Assembly (NCBI RefSeq): GCF_901709675.1
Contig: NC_051098.1
Coordinates: 16,549,464 to 16,613,463 of the forward strand
DNA length: 64,000 nucleotides
Reading direction: 5' to 3'
DNA from: Syngnathus acus
Lineage: Eukaryota > Chordata > Actinopteri > Syngnathiformes > Syngnathidae
Below are positions 46,520 to 58,500 of the stretch, one piece after another. How positions within the stretch are numbered: position 1 is the stretch's first letter; each line of letters opens with the position of its first letter. Below the pieces are notes generated by a model that saw only the letters and a list, made by a program, of their open reading frames with translations, was not told where the DNA came from and ran no database searches. A program made the translations under genes and the position numbers.

Positions 46520-46645
46520 ATTAATCTGTCAAGTCGTCATCAGTCAAGTCAAAGGCCCAAGTCTTTCACTTCCAAGATTAGATCAATTTAAGTGTTTTAG
46601 TTTCTGGCAAGTCAAGTCATCAAAACAGATTCAAGTCCAAGTTGC
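46520..46645. repeat. caagtc-rich low-complexity stretch
   Basis: The hexamer caagtc or agtcaa recurs about eight times at irregular spacing, typical of degenerate minisatellite text. No coding signal. Confidence 0.45.
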
Positions 46646-48545
46646 AATGACTCCATTTCAACATTTGCAGTTGTGACTGACTTTCACCTCGACTGCCTCG
46701 TTACCTTACGAACTGGACAGTGAGCCAGGAAAAAAAGCCTTTTGTCCTTTTCGGTCATTAAAATAATGCCATAAAATGGAAAAGACAAGAGCCAAACTTC
46801 GACATGTTCTTGAAGAAGCCAGTTTGGGGCTCTGGCTCTCAACAATGACACCTCCAAATCTCTCTAATTAACACACAATCAATCACGGCATCCCGCCACG
46901 TCGTTCTCACCGCGGGACGGAATTCCTCACACATTGTCAGGAATGTCCAAGTGATTCTGATGGAGATCTCTCCAGGAATGCATTGTGCGGCCCCCAAAAA
47001 GGAGAAGGAATGCGCCGCATTGAGAGCCACGCTGTGGAATGTGCAGCCGCAACAATGTTTCCTGGGAGAGGACGCAACAAAGGCCGAGAGAGGAGAAGAC
47101 CTTTCATCCTTTCACAAAAGCGGCGGCTCTTGAGAAAGCAACAGTCTGCTCAAACCGTCTTACCATATGTGCGCTAGCCGATAATTTACGGGCTCGATGA
47201 ATATCTGCTCCGCATAAATCCCTTTGGCAGCTTTTTACAGACGGTCCTTAAATAGAGCTGACAAACTGTCATTTAAAATAAGCACGACGCACCGGCTTGA
47301 CTTGACTTAATGACGCACTGACGATGACGAACAGGTTGCTAATGACTCCGGTGGTTCGAAGGCCGCTCGGCGGTTGTCTCGAAGGTTTCTTCGTTTCCAA
47401 CGAGACCATGGTGGAGCGCAGTGGCGGGCGGGATCAACTGAAAGAAGCCTTTTTTGTTCACAATGAATGAGTTGCTGCGAGAAGATTTTCTTTGGCAGGC
47501 CCAAAGCTCCCCTCACCGGAAACGTACACGACCCACACCCTTCTATCAACATGGAAAATATATTGCTATATTTACGGCAGTGGGGACCTAAAAGGATTGG
47601 CGTCACTCAATCATAACCGGCATGCAGACAAAAGAAAATCTAAGTAAACATTTGTTCCGTCTTCTAAACGAGACCCAGATGGGGAATAAAAAGTGTCGAA
47701 AAGGCTGCAAAATTCTCAATGATGAGTTGTAGTAGCCCGTCGTGGTGTTTGCAAAACAGCTTTTCATTTTGGAAGGATTTTTGCCGCATTTTTGCGCTCG
47801 TTAATTAGCACTGAATGTGTTGGAGGCTAGCAACGACCGGTTTTGGTGCAAATCCAAGAAAGAATGCAGAATAGAGCATCTGTTTCCACTCTTGCAAACA
47901 TTGTGTGATATTTTTCTACCTTTAAAGTTGAGCCAAATTTGTCAAAGTGATTTTCACATGCGAAAGTGAAAAACAAAGAACCAAAATGAATGCACCAAAT
48001 ATTGATTGAAACCATTAGTCATGGATTTGCTAATTGCGTTTTTTTTTTTTTTACGGGACTTTTGCAATTAAGTGCATTTCCACCATGCGCTATGTCAACG
48101 AGAGTTGGGAAAAAAAACTTCAGTTCAGTTTTTGCAGCCGTAACTAGCAGAAGCACCAAACGCATTGTTAGCAATGCTAAACGCTTCCTTATGCAGATGC
48201 AACCAAAAAAGAAGCCCTTTGATTCCCGGCTCCAACCACACATCAAAACAGCAAAACGGAAAGATTTATGGGGTGATTTTTCTTTCTTTTTTTTTTCTTT
48301 ATTCATAACCGGTAATTAAAATATTTATACATCTCGTCGAGGATGCGGAAGCTGCTGCTGCTGCGGCTGCGGCTCTTATTATTGACAAGACGCAAGGCAG
48401 CCAAACACAGTTGAAGTTTTGATCACCACCCTTGAATTATTACCGACTTGACTTGATCAGCAGCGATTTTGAAAGGTTTCCCAGCTAAAATAAAGGTTTC
48501 TGCTTTTGATACCTTTTCAACGCTTTGTGAAACGGCCTTCGGTCA

Positions 48546-48572
<27 letters not shown>
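48546..48572. repeat. (AGC)9 trinucleotide repeat
   Basis: Nine uninterrupted AGC units between dchs1 and urb1, in no supported coding frame. Confidence 0.9.
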
Positions 48573-48576
<4 letters not shown>

Positions 48577-49034
48577 CACCAGACCGCGCCACTCTTCCGG
48601 CCGAGGGAGGATGTGGACTTTTCCGAGGTGATGCGGAATAAATTGGACCTCACATCAACGTCTCATGGCTCAGCGTTGCTCAGCGTTGCTCATACGCACC
48701 GCATGCGCAAACGTTATAATCAGCCGCTCGCTCCTTTTATTAAACGGCTAGCAAGGCCGCAACTAAAACTAGCGCAGAGCTCTCACGTGCAATGATTTTA
48801 ATCACAAGTGAGGTCAATGAATTTGTTGCCTGGCGACCGACCACATGGCCTTTCCTCCCCTTTTTTTTCCAACCTTTGATGGCCGGTTGAGGTTTGGAGG
48901 AGTCGCCGTGTGACTCATGCCTTCGAAAGCCTCGAGCCAGTTCGCTCGTGGTAACTAACGGCCCGGCTGACGGCCCAGATAAAGTTGTGCTGTGATCAAA
49001 GTGCAAAGGGAGGATACAAGACGGCGGCGTGGAG

Positions 49035-49149
<115 letters not shown>

Positions 49150-49711
49150 GAACGTGGAAGTGAGACAATGATTGGGAGCCAGATCTAACAGCGGCTTTGT
49201 AGCCTCCGAGTCTTAATCCTGGCCAGAAAACTCTTTTTCCTCTAATCTCTGTGTGGAAAAGATAACTTGAAAAAGACCATTTACACCCAGTTGCGATACG
49301 TACGGTGTCGCCGTCACTAATGGTAAAAACTTTTTTACGTCCATCAAAATGAATAGGCCGACTGTGATGTCACAGTCGGGTCTAAAAGTTATGCAGACAT
49401 CGTTTCTTAAATGGGCAACTCACCAAAAACGTGTAAATGTGTAAACTCAAACTTGCAAGCCACTAAAAAGTACATTTGAGTTAATATTTCACTTTTAAAC
49501 TGGTGGTGGGGTTTTTTTCATCTTAAAAAAAGGGAAATGTACAAACGCCTCATACTATATGCAGTATAGACTACACAACAAATTGATGGATAACTAGTTT
49601 TCAAATGTGAAACAAGTAAAAAAATGATGAAAAAAGATGAATGGTAAAAAAATGCGAGCAATATTTTTTTAAAAGTGAAGACAATTTGCAATGTTAGAAT
49701 TTGATTTGTCT

Positions 49712-49780
49712 TGGCGGGCCACATAAAAAGATGCGGCGGGCCGTATCTGGCCCCCGGGCCTTGGGTTTGACACCGGTGCT
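49712..49780 (+). mobile_element. Terminal fragment of a DNA-transposon-type repeat
   Basis: The text gcgggccacataaaaagatg, cggcgggccg, tatctggcccccgggcctt and gggtttgacaccggtgct resembles the common vertebrate repeat end in which a 'gcgggccg...tctggcccgcgggcc' block leads into 'gtttgacacccctgct'. Only this end is seen; no partner terminus was found nearby. Family assignment (hAT-like) is from memory. Confidence 0.45.
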
Positions 49781-49808
49781 ACAGATGAACAGCGCAGTCA
49801 GTGGAGGG

Positions 49809-49830
49809 CATCATCATCATCATCATCATC
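49809..49830. repeat. (CAT)n microsatellite
   Basis: Seven cat units next to the transposon tail at 49712-49780. Confidence 0.85.
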
Positions 49831-50779
49831 TTCATCGGTTTAAAGTCGGCTTTCCAGGCGCCGCTGGGTTGGACTGCATCATCACATCCCCTAACTTCCT
49901 ACGAGACCTCCCTTAACTCCTCCTGCCGAGATGCGAGTCGAGGAGTCGGAGGAAGCCGTGCGCACGGAGCCAACAGAAACACAAGGCCTGGCTTTGATTC
50001 ACCGAGCGAGACAACCTCATTCATGAAGGAAGAGCGAGAGGAGGAAAGAGGTCACGGCGAGGCCGCGCCACCAAACGACTCTTCCCGAGTCGCGGGGTGC
50101 TCTTCCAGCCATCTTGTTTTCATGGCGCACAGGAAGAGGGGAAGAATAACACAGTGTCGTTTTGGTGCTTCTCTAATCGCCGCAGGGAGGCTGCCAGGCA
50201 GGAAGCTCCTCTGCTGAGCATCTCCTCTCTGGAATTGACATCAACGTTACGTGCAGCACGGCGAGGCCTCGCTCCGGAGGTGCCGGGGCCTGCTTGATGC
50301 AATTTCTTCTCTTTCTCTCAACCATAAGATCTACTCACGCTGTTTCCGACAAGAACAGAAAACGATATAGCGAAATGTCAGCCCGGCACCGCTATGCGCT
50401 AGCGCTACTCCCCCATTCATAAAAATAAATGTCCAGTGGTATGCGAAGAATGGCTGAATTACATGTTCCGTTTGTGCAAATTGTGATTGCGGCCATTCAA
50501 TTGGGAACAAAAATGCATTTCAGCTGCATCAACCTTCCCGTGAAGCTTTTGAGGAGCAATGAACCAGGATCGAAATTCAACGAACATGGAATTGCATGAC
50601 AACTTGTCACCCGACACAGTGGCTACCAAAAAACAACATTTTTACAGCATTGCCCCAAAGTGTTTGGCAATGTTTTCAATCAGCGCTCGAAATAGCGACA
50701 AGCCGCAAGCCCCGTGGCGCACCCGATTTGAAACTGGATCGGGCTTCCAGAACATCTGCACCTTACGTGAGACGCGTCT

Positions 50780-51080
50780 GGCCCCCGTTTCTCCGACGCG
50801 CGGAGGGAGGGGCGGGGCCGCCGGCAGCTGCAGCCAACCGCTCGCAGATGTTGCCGATAGATAGGGCCCCAGCCGGCGTCTGGCGGGATGACGATTGATC
50901 CCGTGCGCCGAGGGCCCGCCAGGCTCGGCGAGGGCCCGACGGAAGCTCGGCGAGCCTGGCGGAGGAACCTGCGGTGCGCCAAAAGTGGCTTCAGATGCGG
51001 GGAAGAAAAAAGGCTCTTGGAAGCCGCCCGGCTATCTCCGAGCGAGCCAGACCGAGCTGGGCCGCTTACATTGTAATGGA
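50780..51080. promoter_or_regulatory. CpG island, candidate dchs1 promoter and non-coding first exon
   Basis: Dense CpG over about 300 bp, including a GC-box (GGGGCGGGGC type) near 50810-50820 and repeated cggcgag and cgggccc segments. It is the most CpG-rich stretch between the two divergent genes. It lies 11.6 kb upstream of the dchs1 ATG and 1.4 kb from the urb1 ATG. The splice acceptor at 39155 requires an upstream dchs1 exon, so this is the best-placed candidate. A distal urb1 promoter is the alternative. Confidence 0.4.
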
Positions 51081-52223
51081 AGCGCTAAACACATCATCTT
51101 GATATACGGGGTACCCTCGTGACTTTGATCCGTTTGCCCAAAATAAAGGCCAGCGGCCCATATGTGCACGAGAAGAAGATGTCTAATGCCGTCTAATGCG
51201 TAGCCGTGCTGTCATTTTTTTGGACTAGCCATTATGTTGGAGAGGCATGATAGTATTTTGGGAAGAGGAGGTCCAGAGCATTAAAAATAAACACAGCACT
51301 TATGGTGCAGAAAAGGGCAGCCTGTAGCTGCCGCTCCTCTTTCCCTTCCTGCGAAAGAACGTCAATAACAGATAAGCAGATGATGCCATGCAGCCCAGTT
51401 CAACTTGGAACATTTCCCCAGGAAACAAGAGTAGGCGATTTGCGAGTCCATTATCGTTCGACAATAGAACGGTGAAAGCTTTTGTGAATCACTGATGGCC
51501 GAAAACCAGGAAGTAAACTTCTCAAGATAATGAATCCTCAAAAAGTCCAAATAAGGCCCTAGTTGGACATTTTTTTTCTCTGGTTCAGGTTAAAAGAAAC
51601 GTTCAAGTAAAGTACAGAGACGTGAACAATCTACATGACGAGATCAGGAGATAAAATATGACTACTTATCGTTACTTCCCGCCAGCTATCGTGAGTCTTT
51701 AATAAAAAGAGAGTGGAAAACCTGCCAGCTCCACATCAGGGAGTTTGGGAGTTCTGTTTCTAAATGTTAATGACTTTGACATCATAAACAAGCTTGTGAT
51801 TAATGCCGTTGTAATCTTCTGCAAATATTTGCACATTTCAATCTGATGTGCCTTCGAGGCAACTCCCTATTTGTTATCATTCGTAACGTTTTCCTTATTT
51901 TCAGCAGTTCTTTGCTCCGGGGTCGAGATGTGAAATGTATTTGCTTTAATGTGCAGCATGAATACATTTTCTCTCGTCTGGCTTTCACCCCGAAACGGGC
52001 CTTGTGCGTTGGTTTGCGCGCCACGGGCAGATGTGTTTTTATAGCATGCACAGCTGCGGGCTGTAACTCGCTCGAATCGGGAGGAACAACCAATAGCAAA
52101 TTCCAGACGCAAAGCCTCACCGTCAAAATTTACCGTTGACATTGCAATCTCAAACTTGGTTCGGTGAGAAAAAGTGACTCTTGGCGGTCGCAGGCATGAA
52201 TTGCAAGCAGCTGTAGCAAGCAT

Positions 52224-52264
52224 GAATAATAATAATAATAATAGTAATAATGATAATAATATAA
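52224..52264. repeat. (AAT)n microsatellite upstream of urb1
   Basis: Interrupted AAT array (agt and gat variants), ending about 200 bp before the urb1 ATG. Confidence 0.9.
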
Positions 52265-52393
52265 TCTCCTCTCGGCGTCTAAAATATTCTAGGCGCATAG
52301 GCCACTATGCGGAACGTTTGTGAAATCACTGAGTGTTTCCTACCGAGTGACAGTTGTGTCGGACGAGTTGTCTCTGTTTACACCGCAACGTGG

Positions 52394-52437
52394 ATGGAAG
52401 TTCTACTACGATGATACTTGAATCAGAGTTTATTTAA
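52394..52437 (+). promoter_or_regulatory. Two short upstream ORFs before urb1
   Basis: An ATG at 52394 opens a 6-codon frame stopping at 52414. It overlaps the next ATG at 52411, which opens an 8-codon frame ending at 52437. Both lie within 75 nt of the urb1 ATG. They matter only if transcription starts upstream of 52394, which the sequence does not prove. Confidence 0.35.
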
Positions 52438-52466
52438 CACGAGTTTGGTTGTGTCGACATTTTAAA

Positions 52467-52593
52467 ATGGGCCAAAAGCGTAAAAGTGAGCACGCGTTGG
52501 AGCCTGACACGGCGGCCAAGAAAGAAAAAATGATTGAGTTCAACGGGACTCATTTTAAAAGCATGCTGAGAGATCCCACCACAGCCTTGAAAG
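52467..52593 (+). CDS. urb1: urb1 exon 1 with start codon
   Basis: The ATG at 52467 begins MGQKRKSE; a KRK cluster and AKKEK suggest a nuclear/nucleolar signal. An in-frame TTG at 52449 is not a credible start. Donor AAAG|gtaagt, phase 1. The following exon resumes GLETFIATAKKLP, matching vertebrate URB1. Confidence 0.93.
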
Positions 52594-55500
52594 GTAAGTC
52601 TTTAAATCAATCCGCAAATGAATATCAATGCCTTGTTATTATTCACAAGTGTGCCACGAAATTAAATTTGATCTGTGGTCACCTCCAGGACTTGAAACGT
52701 TCATAGCAACCGCCAAGAAGCTTCCATCATCCGAGTTGTACGATGTGGTTGAAGGTTACATTAAAATCTCCATGGATTGCGCAGAAATATTCAAACTGCT
52801 GGAAGGAGAGAAACAAACCGAGAAAGAGGTGACTCGATTTTCATATCCCATTTTGTCCTAAAATGAACATGTCATCATTGGAGCTTTGCTGTTCAGATGG
52901 TGCTGATCTTTGAGAGTCTGGAGATGATTCTTTTGAGAACCGCCAGTGACCTGTCCCACTTCAACATGGTGGGCAACGCCATTGTGAAAAAGATCATTTC
53001 TGCTCACATGAAGCTGATTCAAAGCGGCTTTTATTCAACAAACAACAGGTCTGTCGCCTTAGCGCAACTGCATGAATGCAGAAACGGCTTTCATTCCATG
53101 ATATTATTTTTCCCCCCTGACAGATTGGTTCGTCAGTGCCTGAGCCTCCTGTCTGCTTCCGTATCTCAAGGGCCTGAAGCTGCCAGAGAAATCTTGAGTC
53201 ACATTTACATGCACAAGTCCCTCGCTGGCCTGGCCAAAAGGAAAGATAAAACTGTGAGAAGACTCCAAAGCCATTTGATAACGGGCAAAGAAAAGACACT
53301 CCAATCAATCCAACATCTTCTGCTCTTCTTTTCCCAGGGAAGACCCGACGTCCGCATGGCCTTCATCCAATTTGCCCTCTCCTTTTTGGTGTCAGGGGAC
53401 AACGCAACAGTTGGACTGATTCTAGAGGTCAAAGGTAATCACGATCCCATCACCCAGCAACTTTCTTCGCCGTGCTGCTAACGTGTTCATGTGTTGCGGC
53501 AGAGCTTCTGCCTGAGATTCTGAGCACGGGGCTGAAGGAGGACAGGATGTCCATCGTCAATCTCATCTTGTCCACGCTGAAGACCAGAGTGAGTCGATGC
53601 TTTTTTTTTTTTTTTTCACGTACGAATATGAATATGACGTTTATGACGATGTTTTGTCTCATCGCAGGTGGTGTTAAACAAGGCCATCAGCAAAACGCAA
53701 AAGGTGCGCTTTTTCACAGCCGCACTCTTGGCCAACATCGCCTCGCTGTATAAATGGAACGGGATTGTGGACGCCACCGCCAATGAGGAGGATGTGAGTT
53801 TTTATCTTGTCCCAATCTCTTGCTCTGTCCCAGCAGCCCCCCACTTTTGACTTTAATGCTATTCATATACACGATTTCTTGGCGCTAAAAGATGGAGGAG
53901 GACTCTCAGAATGCCGGGATATCGCTGGTGCGGGAGATGGCTCACAGTTTCCTTCTGGACTTGTGCTGCTCCCGAAAGTACGGCATCAGCTTCCACGATG
54001 CCAGCTTTGGCACGGCGGGCAGGTAAGTCGTCCGTTTGGCCAATCCGCACGGAGACAGAAGGCGCCGTCTGCAACCGCCTCGTCTTTCCCCGCAGAGTCG
54101 GCAACATCGTGCTGCTTCAGTTCCTGGTGGGCCTGAAGCAAGCCACGGAGGATGAGCTGGTGGCCCAGCTGGTGGTCCGCACACTCCAAGCCAGTCCGGA
54201 CCTCCTGGCGCGCTACTTCAAAGAGACGCAGTACTCGTACTCGCCCCGCCTCAAAAGTGCCTGGCAGGGCAATGTCGGGCTGCTCAAGAAGGTGAAAATA
54301 AAATCCCATGGCCTGTACCGTACAGCGCTTGTAACGGTTGCGCCTTTTGCGGCAGATTTACGAGGCCCAGCCGGATATCGATGTTGTGTTTGCGAGCGGC
54401 GAGCTGATTCCTCTCCCTCGCTTGCTCGCCATGATCACGGTGGTCTCGCTGCCTCCCGTCTGCAACAAGGCCTTCTTCACGCAGGGCCTCCATGTAAGCG
54501 TCCCAATGTTGCAAAACTAAACCCTGGCTAAAAGTTAGTCTTGCAATTATAAGATATTTGAAATACAATTAAAGAACTTTTTTTGGGGGGGTTGCCGCAT
54601 AGCACAGACACACCACTAGAGGGCGCTAACCGAGAATCACTAAACCGCTCGTCTCCTTTGCCGATAGTTTCCCAACACAGCGATGCAGATCACCACCTTC
54701 AACATGATGATCTTCATCTTGAATAAAGCCAACAAGAACTTGGAGTTCCTCACGGAGCACCGCTCGGACGTGTACGCGGCGCACACCGTGGCCGAGCTGG
54801 CGCAGCAGTACCGGGAGATGCTTTGCAAGGTGAACGCGAGTCCGTCCACGCTCGCTTCCAAAGCCTGAAATCAAGCTTCGGCTTCTTCTTCTTTTTAAAG
54901 TCATCTTCTTTTGCCAGATTTTGCCAGATATGACGAGCGTGGTTTCAAACTGGCAGTCGCTCGGCAAGAAGGACAAAGATGACGGAAGTACGAAAAGCAA
55001 GGAAGCCCATGCCAAAGAGGACACGGACACTTTATTAGGTACACTTGCAAAGAACGACTTTTACCAGAGCAGAGAGCAATCGAGTTGACTTGATTGCAGA
55101 TGGCCACACACCCGAGCTCGTCCTGCTCAAAGCGCTCATCCTGAAGGTGGTGTGTCTCTACCAAAAAGTTGTGCCGCACTTGGTTACTCAGTGCAAGTTT
55201 GACTTCAGCAAGCTCCTCAAAGGTAAGAAAGTGCTTTGAAAACGTTCGTGGGAGCCGCGGCGACGCTTCCCGTTGTTTTCAAGGCATCGTGTCGGAGGGA
55301 GGTGTGAACGAGGGGGTGGCCCCCATCTTGCAGCATCAGATACTACAGCTGGCCTTGGACCTTCCCGCAAGCAAGTTCTCGTGGTTCCGTCTACAGGTAA
55401 GAAGATTGTGAAAAACATTTGTATGCATTTCTCCCAAATCTTTGGCTTTCCGCAGGAAGCTGCAGATACCGACGAGAAGTCTGTGCTCTATCTGCTCCTC

Positions 55501-58500
55501 AAGATGTTTGTCGGCAGCCGCTCCGGCCAACTGAAGACCTCCACTCGGATGCTGCTTTTGAAAGTAAGGAGCCTGATTAAGATGTGTACCAGAAGCTGCG
55601 GCTAACTCACCGCTCTTGTGTGATGTTTAGGTGTTGAAGGACAGCGGCGTGTTTGAGTACACTTGGGCTGAACTTGAACTCTGGTTGGACCAGCTGGACA
55701 AAGTAGAACCCGGCCAACAAGAGCCGGTCATCCAGTTCTTGGAGAGAGTGAGCGAGCGATCAAGGACACTCGCTAAACTTTCGAGGGACTCAACGATGAT
55801 TTCTTTTTTTCTTTGTAGGTGTTTGTCAAGCTGGTGTGCCATTCGCACTTGTACACGGATAAAGTGGCCAGCCTGGTGCAGGAGGCGGCCGAGCAGCAGG
55901 CCAACTCCAGCAGCCGGGAGGGAGACGGCGCCAGCGTGTGCGTGTCGCACATCGACGGTGAGCCTCTTCACCTTTTGAGGAGATTTGTCACTTGATGTTG
56001 TCGCAATTTTGTTCATATCTCCTCCGCTCCCGCCAGATGTCCTGGACATGCTGGACGTCATCATGGAGGGCAGCGAAGGCGACACGGACGAATTTGGGCC
56101 ACCTCTGAGCGAGGACCTCGTGGTTCAGACCTTTCCCTTCAGCGTGGCCGTTCCCGCCGCCCTGGAGGCCCGCAACAAACTCACTCCAGACAAAGGTGAC
56201 GACTTCTTCCTTTCGTCGACAATTCCTTGTGAAAGAAAGACCTACTGATAACGCGTTCCCTCCTGTAGGGGGCGTGTTTGAGTACCTGTCGGCCGTGCTC
56301 TGTCACGTCCTGCACAGCCAGCGCGACCCGCTTCCGCTGTGCTTGGGTCTGCTGCAGTACGACAAAGAGCTGGCGTCGGTGTCCTCTTCTGAGCCGCACA
56401 TCTCGGTGGTGGAGCTTCACCGCTATTACTCCAAGTGGCTGCCGCCGCCACCGTGTCCGGTCCAGCTGGTCAGTTTGCCCGAGATCATCTTGTCATGTAA
56501 AGTAAAGAATGGGACTCAAGATAAAACCAATTTGATGTTGCTTCTTCTGTCTTTTTGTCCAAATGAAGTGACCATGAAATGTTTTTTTCTTCTGGCAGTT
56601 TAAATTGTCACCATATCAACCCGGCAAAACGAGCTTCAACGCTCTAATGAGAGCCGCGTACCTGGACGGCCTGAGTTCCGTGGCGGAGGACAACTTCGGG
56701 ACAAAGGCGGAGGTCGCCATAGGTTCCATGTCGCTCGCCGACTATCCGCTTTCTGTCAAGCAGATTCTACTCTACATCAAATCGGCAGTGGACAACCTTA
56801 ACACGGTAAGAGCAGTCGCTCCAAAATCTTCAAAGTCGCGCTCACTCGACGTTGAGAATTTTGCTTCGCTTTCGCACAGTTTTCCAAAAACAGCGGCTTG
56901 GCCATTTTGAAGAGCTTGATGCAAATACTCCAAGATCTGGTGTTTAAGCTACAAAGCTGGGAGGTACCCTCGGAGCCTCAGCCCGCTGAGAAGAACACGC
57001 AAGATGGATCGGACCTCTTCCTGGACACGGACTGCTCCAACACTGCGGAGGCAGACAAAAAGATGGTCAGGAGCCACGAGGTCTGGGAAAAGGTGCAATT
57101 TGAAAGAAAATGCTATAAAAGGCTCCTCGTGTGTTGTTTTTAAGACGCTTCTCTCAGCCCTGAGCGCCATCTTCAAGCATCCCTACATGGAGCAGTGGTA
57201 CCTGTCTCCGGAACGGGCCAGCCTGCCCCCGCACTCTTTGAACCCTGTGCGACTCAAGCGCATGTGCGCTCAGCTGAGCAACGACATCACCGCCCTGTTG
57301 ACGATGAGCGCACCCACCCTACGCGAGCTGGGTCACACGGAGCTCATGGCGCCCTACGCCGACGCCATCCAGAACGCCGTGAGCAGGGAGCTGCTGGACA
57401 CCACTTCCCGGACTCCCGAGACGCAATCCAGAGCGTTCCGGGCCTTCCTGTCCTTGCACGGCTACATGGAGCCCTCCAAAGTGAGGGACGCCGTGTCGGC
57501 GTTGCTGCTCCTCCCGCAGGAGAAGCTCGTCACCGCAAAAGAGCAGCTGAGCGTTTACGGCCGGGCCACGCTGCAGGTTCTCACCGAGAATCGGGACGAC
57601 GGCATCTTCTTGTCGCGGGCTCACCTGGGCGGGCTGGGGACACTGCTGCTGTCCTGCCCCGGCCCGGAACCGGAGGCCTTCCTGCTCCGCACGCTGTCCG
57701 GCGAGCCCGGGAGCGCCCGGCTGGTCCACACGGACGTTCTGCGGCACTGCCTCCGCTGTCCTCTGGGTGACTCCCTGGCCATCGCCGAGCTGCTGCTGAG
57801 CAACTCCTCCACGCAGCGCCTCTGCTTTGAGACGTGGTGCCTCCAGCCAGGTAACGTGGAGAAGATGGCAGACCTGATGGAAAACTTTCTGCCGCTCATC
57901 AGAACGTACTTGCTGGTGGCGGGGCGAGCGGATCCGGCCGCGCCCAAAAACGGTTTGTATTAAAACAGCAAAAAAAAACGGGATTTATTGAAAAAATCAT
58001 AAATTTGCTTACGTCGTGTTTCTTGCCGTATCGTTGCAGTCCAACAAGCAGTTTTAAAAGTCCTGAAGGAAAATCTCTTGTCCAAGTGGATCCGGTCAGC
58101 TCTGGGAGACGCGACAGAAGCCGCTTCGGTGGTCGAAGCGCTGGCGGAACTGATCAAGCTTTCAGCAGACATCGGAGACATCGGGGACCTGATGAAGAAC
58201 CTGCCGGACACCCTTCAGAAAGTCGACGGCTTTGAAAGGTCCGTTTTAATTGAGCACGCGAGTCAGAACATGTCTAATCGGAGAGCGTTTTTGCCCGTCA
58301 GATGGCAGCTGGTCGACGTCATCGCAGAGAAGCTGTCCGCCTGTCCCGAAGAAGATGTCACGTGGAGGAAGCGCCTCACCGCGTCTGCCATCAAGTGTCT
58401 GATTGCTTCTTACGGCCACACCAAAGATCAGGCCGCAACCTCCTCCGTCCAAGAGCGCGACGTTCTGGAAAGGCTGCAGAGACTCATCGTAAGTTGACGA

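Noticed and set aside
57195-57770. A second long frame (191 codons) over urb1 exon 22
   Set aside because: Plus-strand, out-of-frame reading of a GC-rich coding exon; a shadow of urb1.
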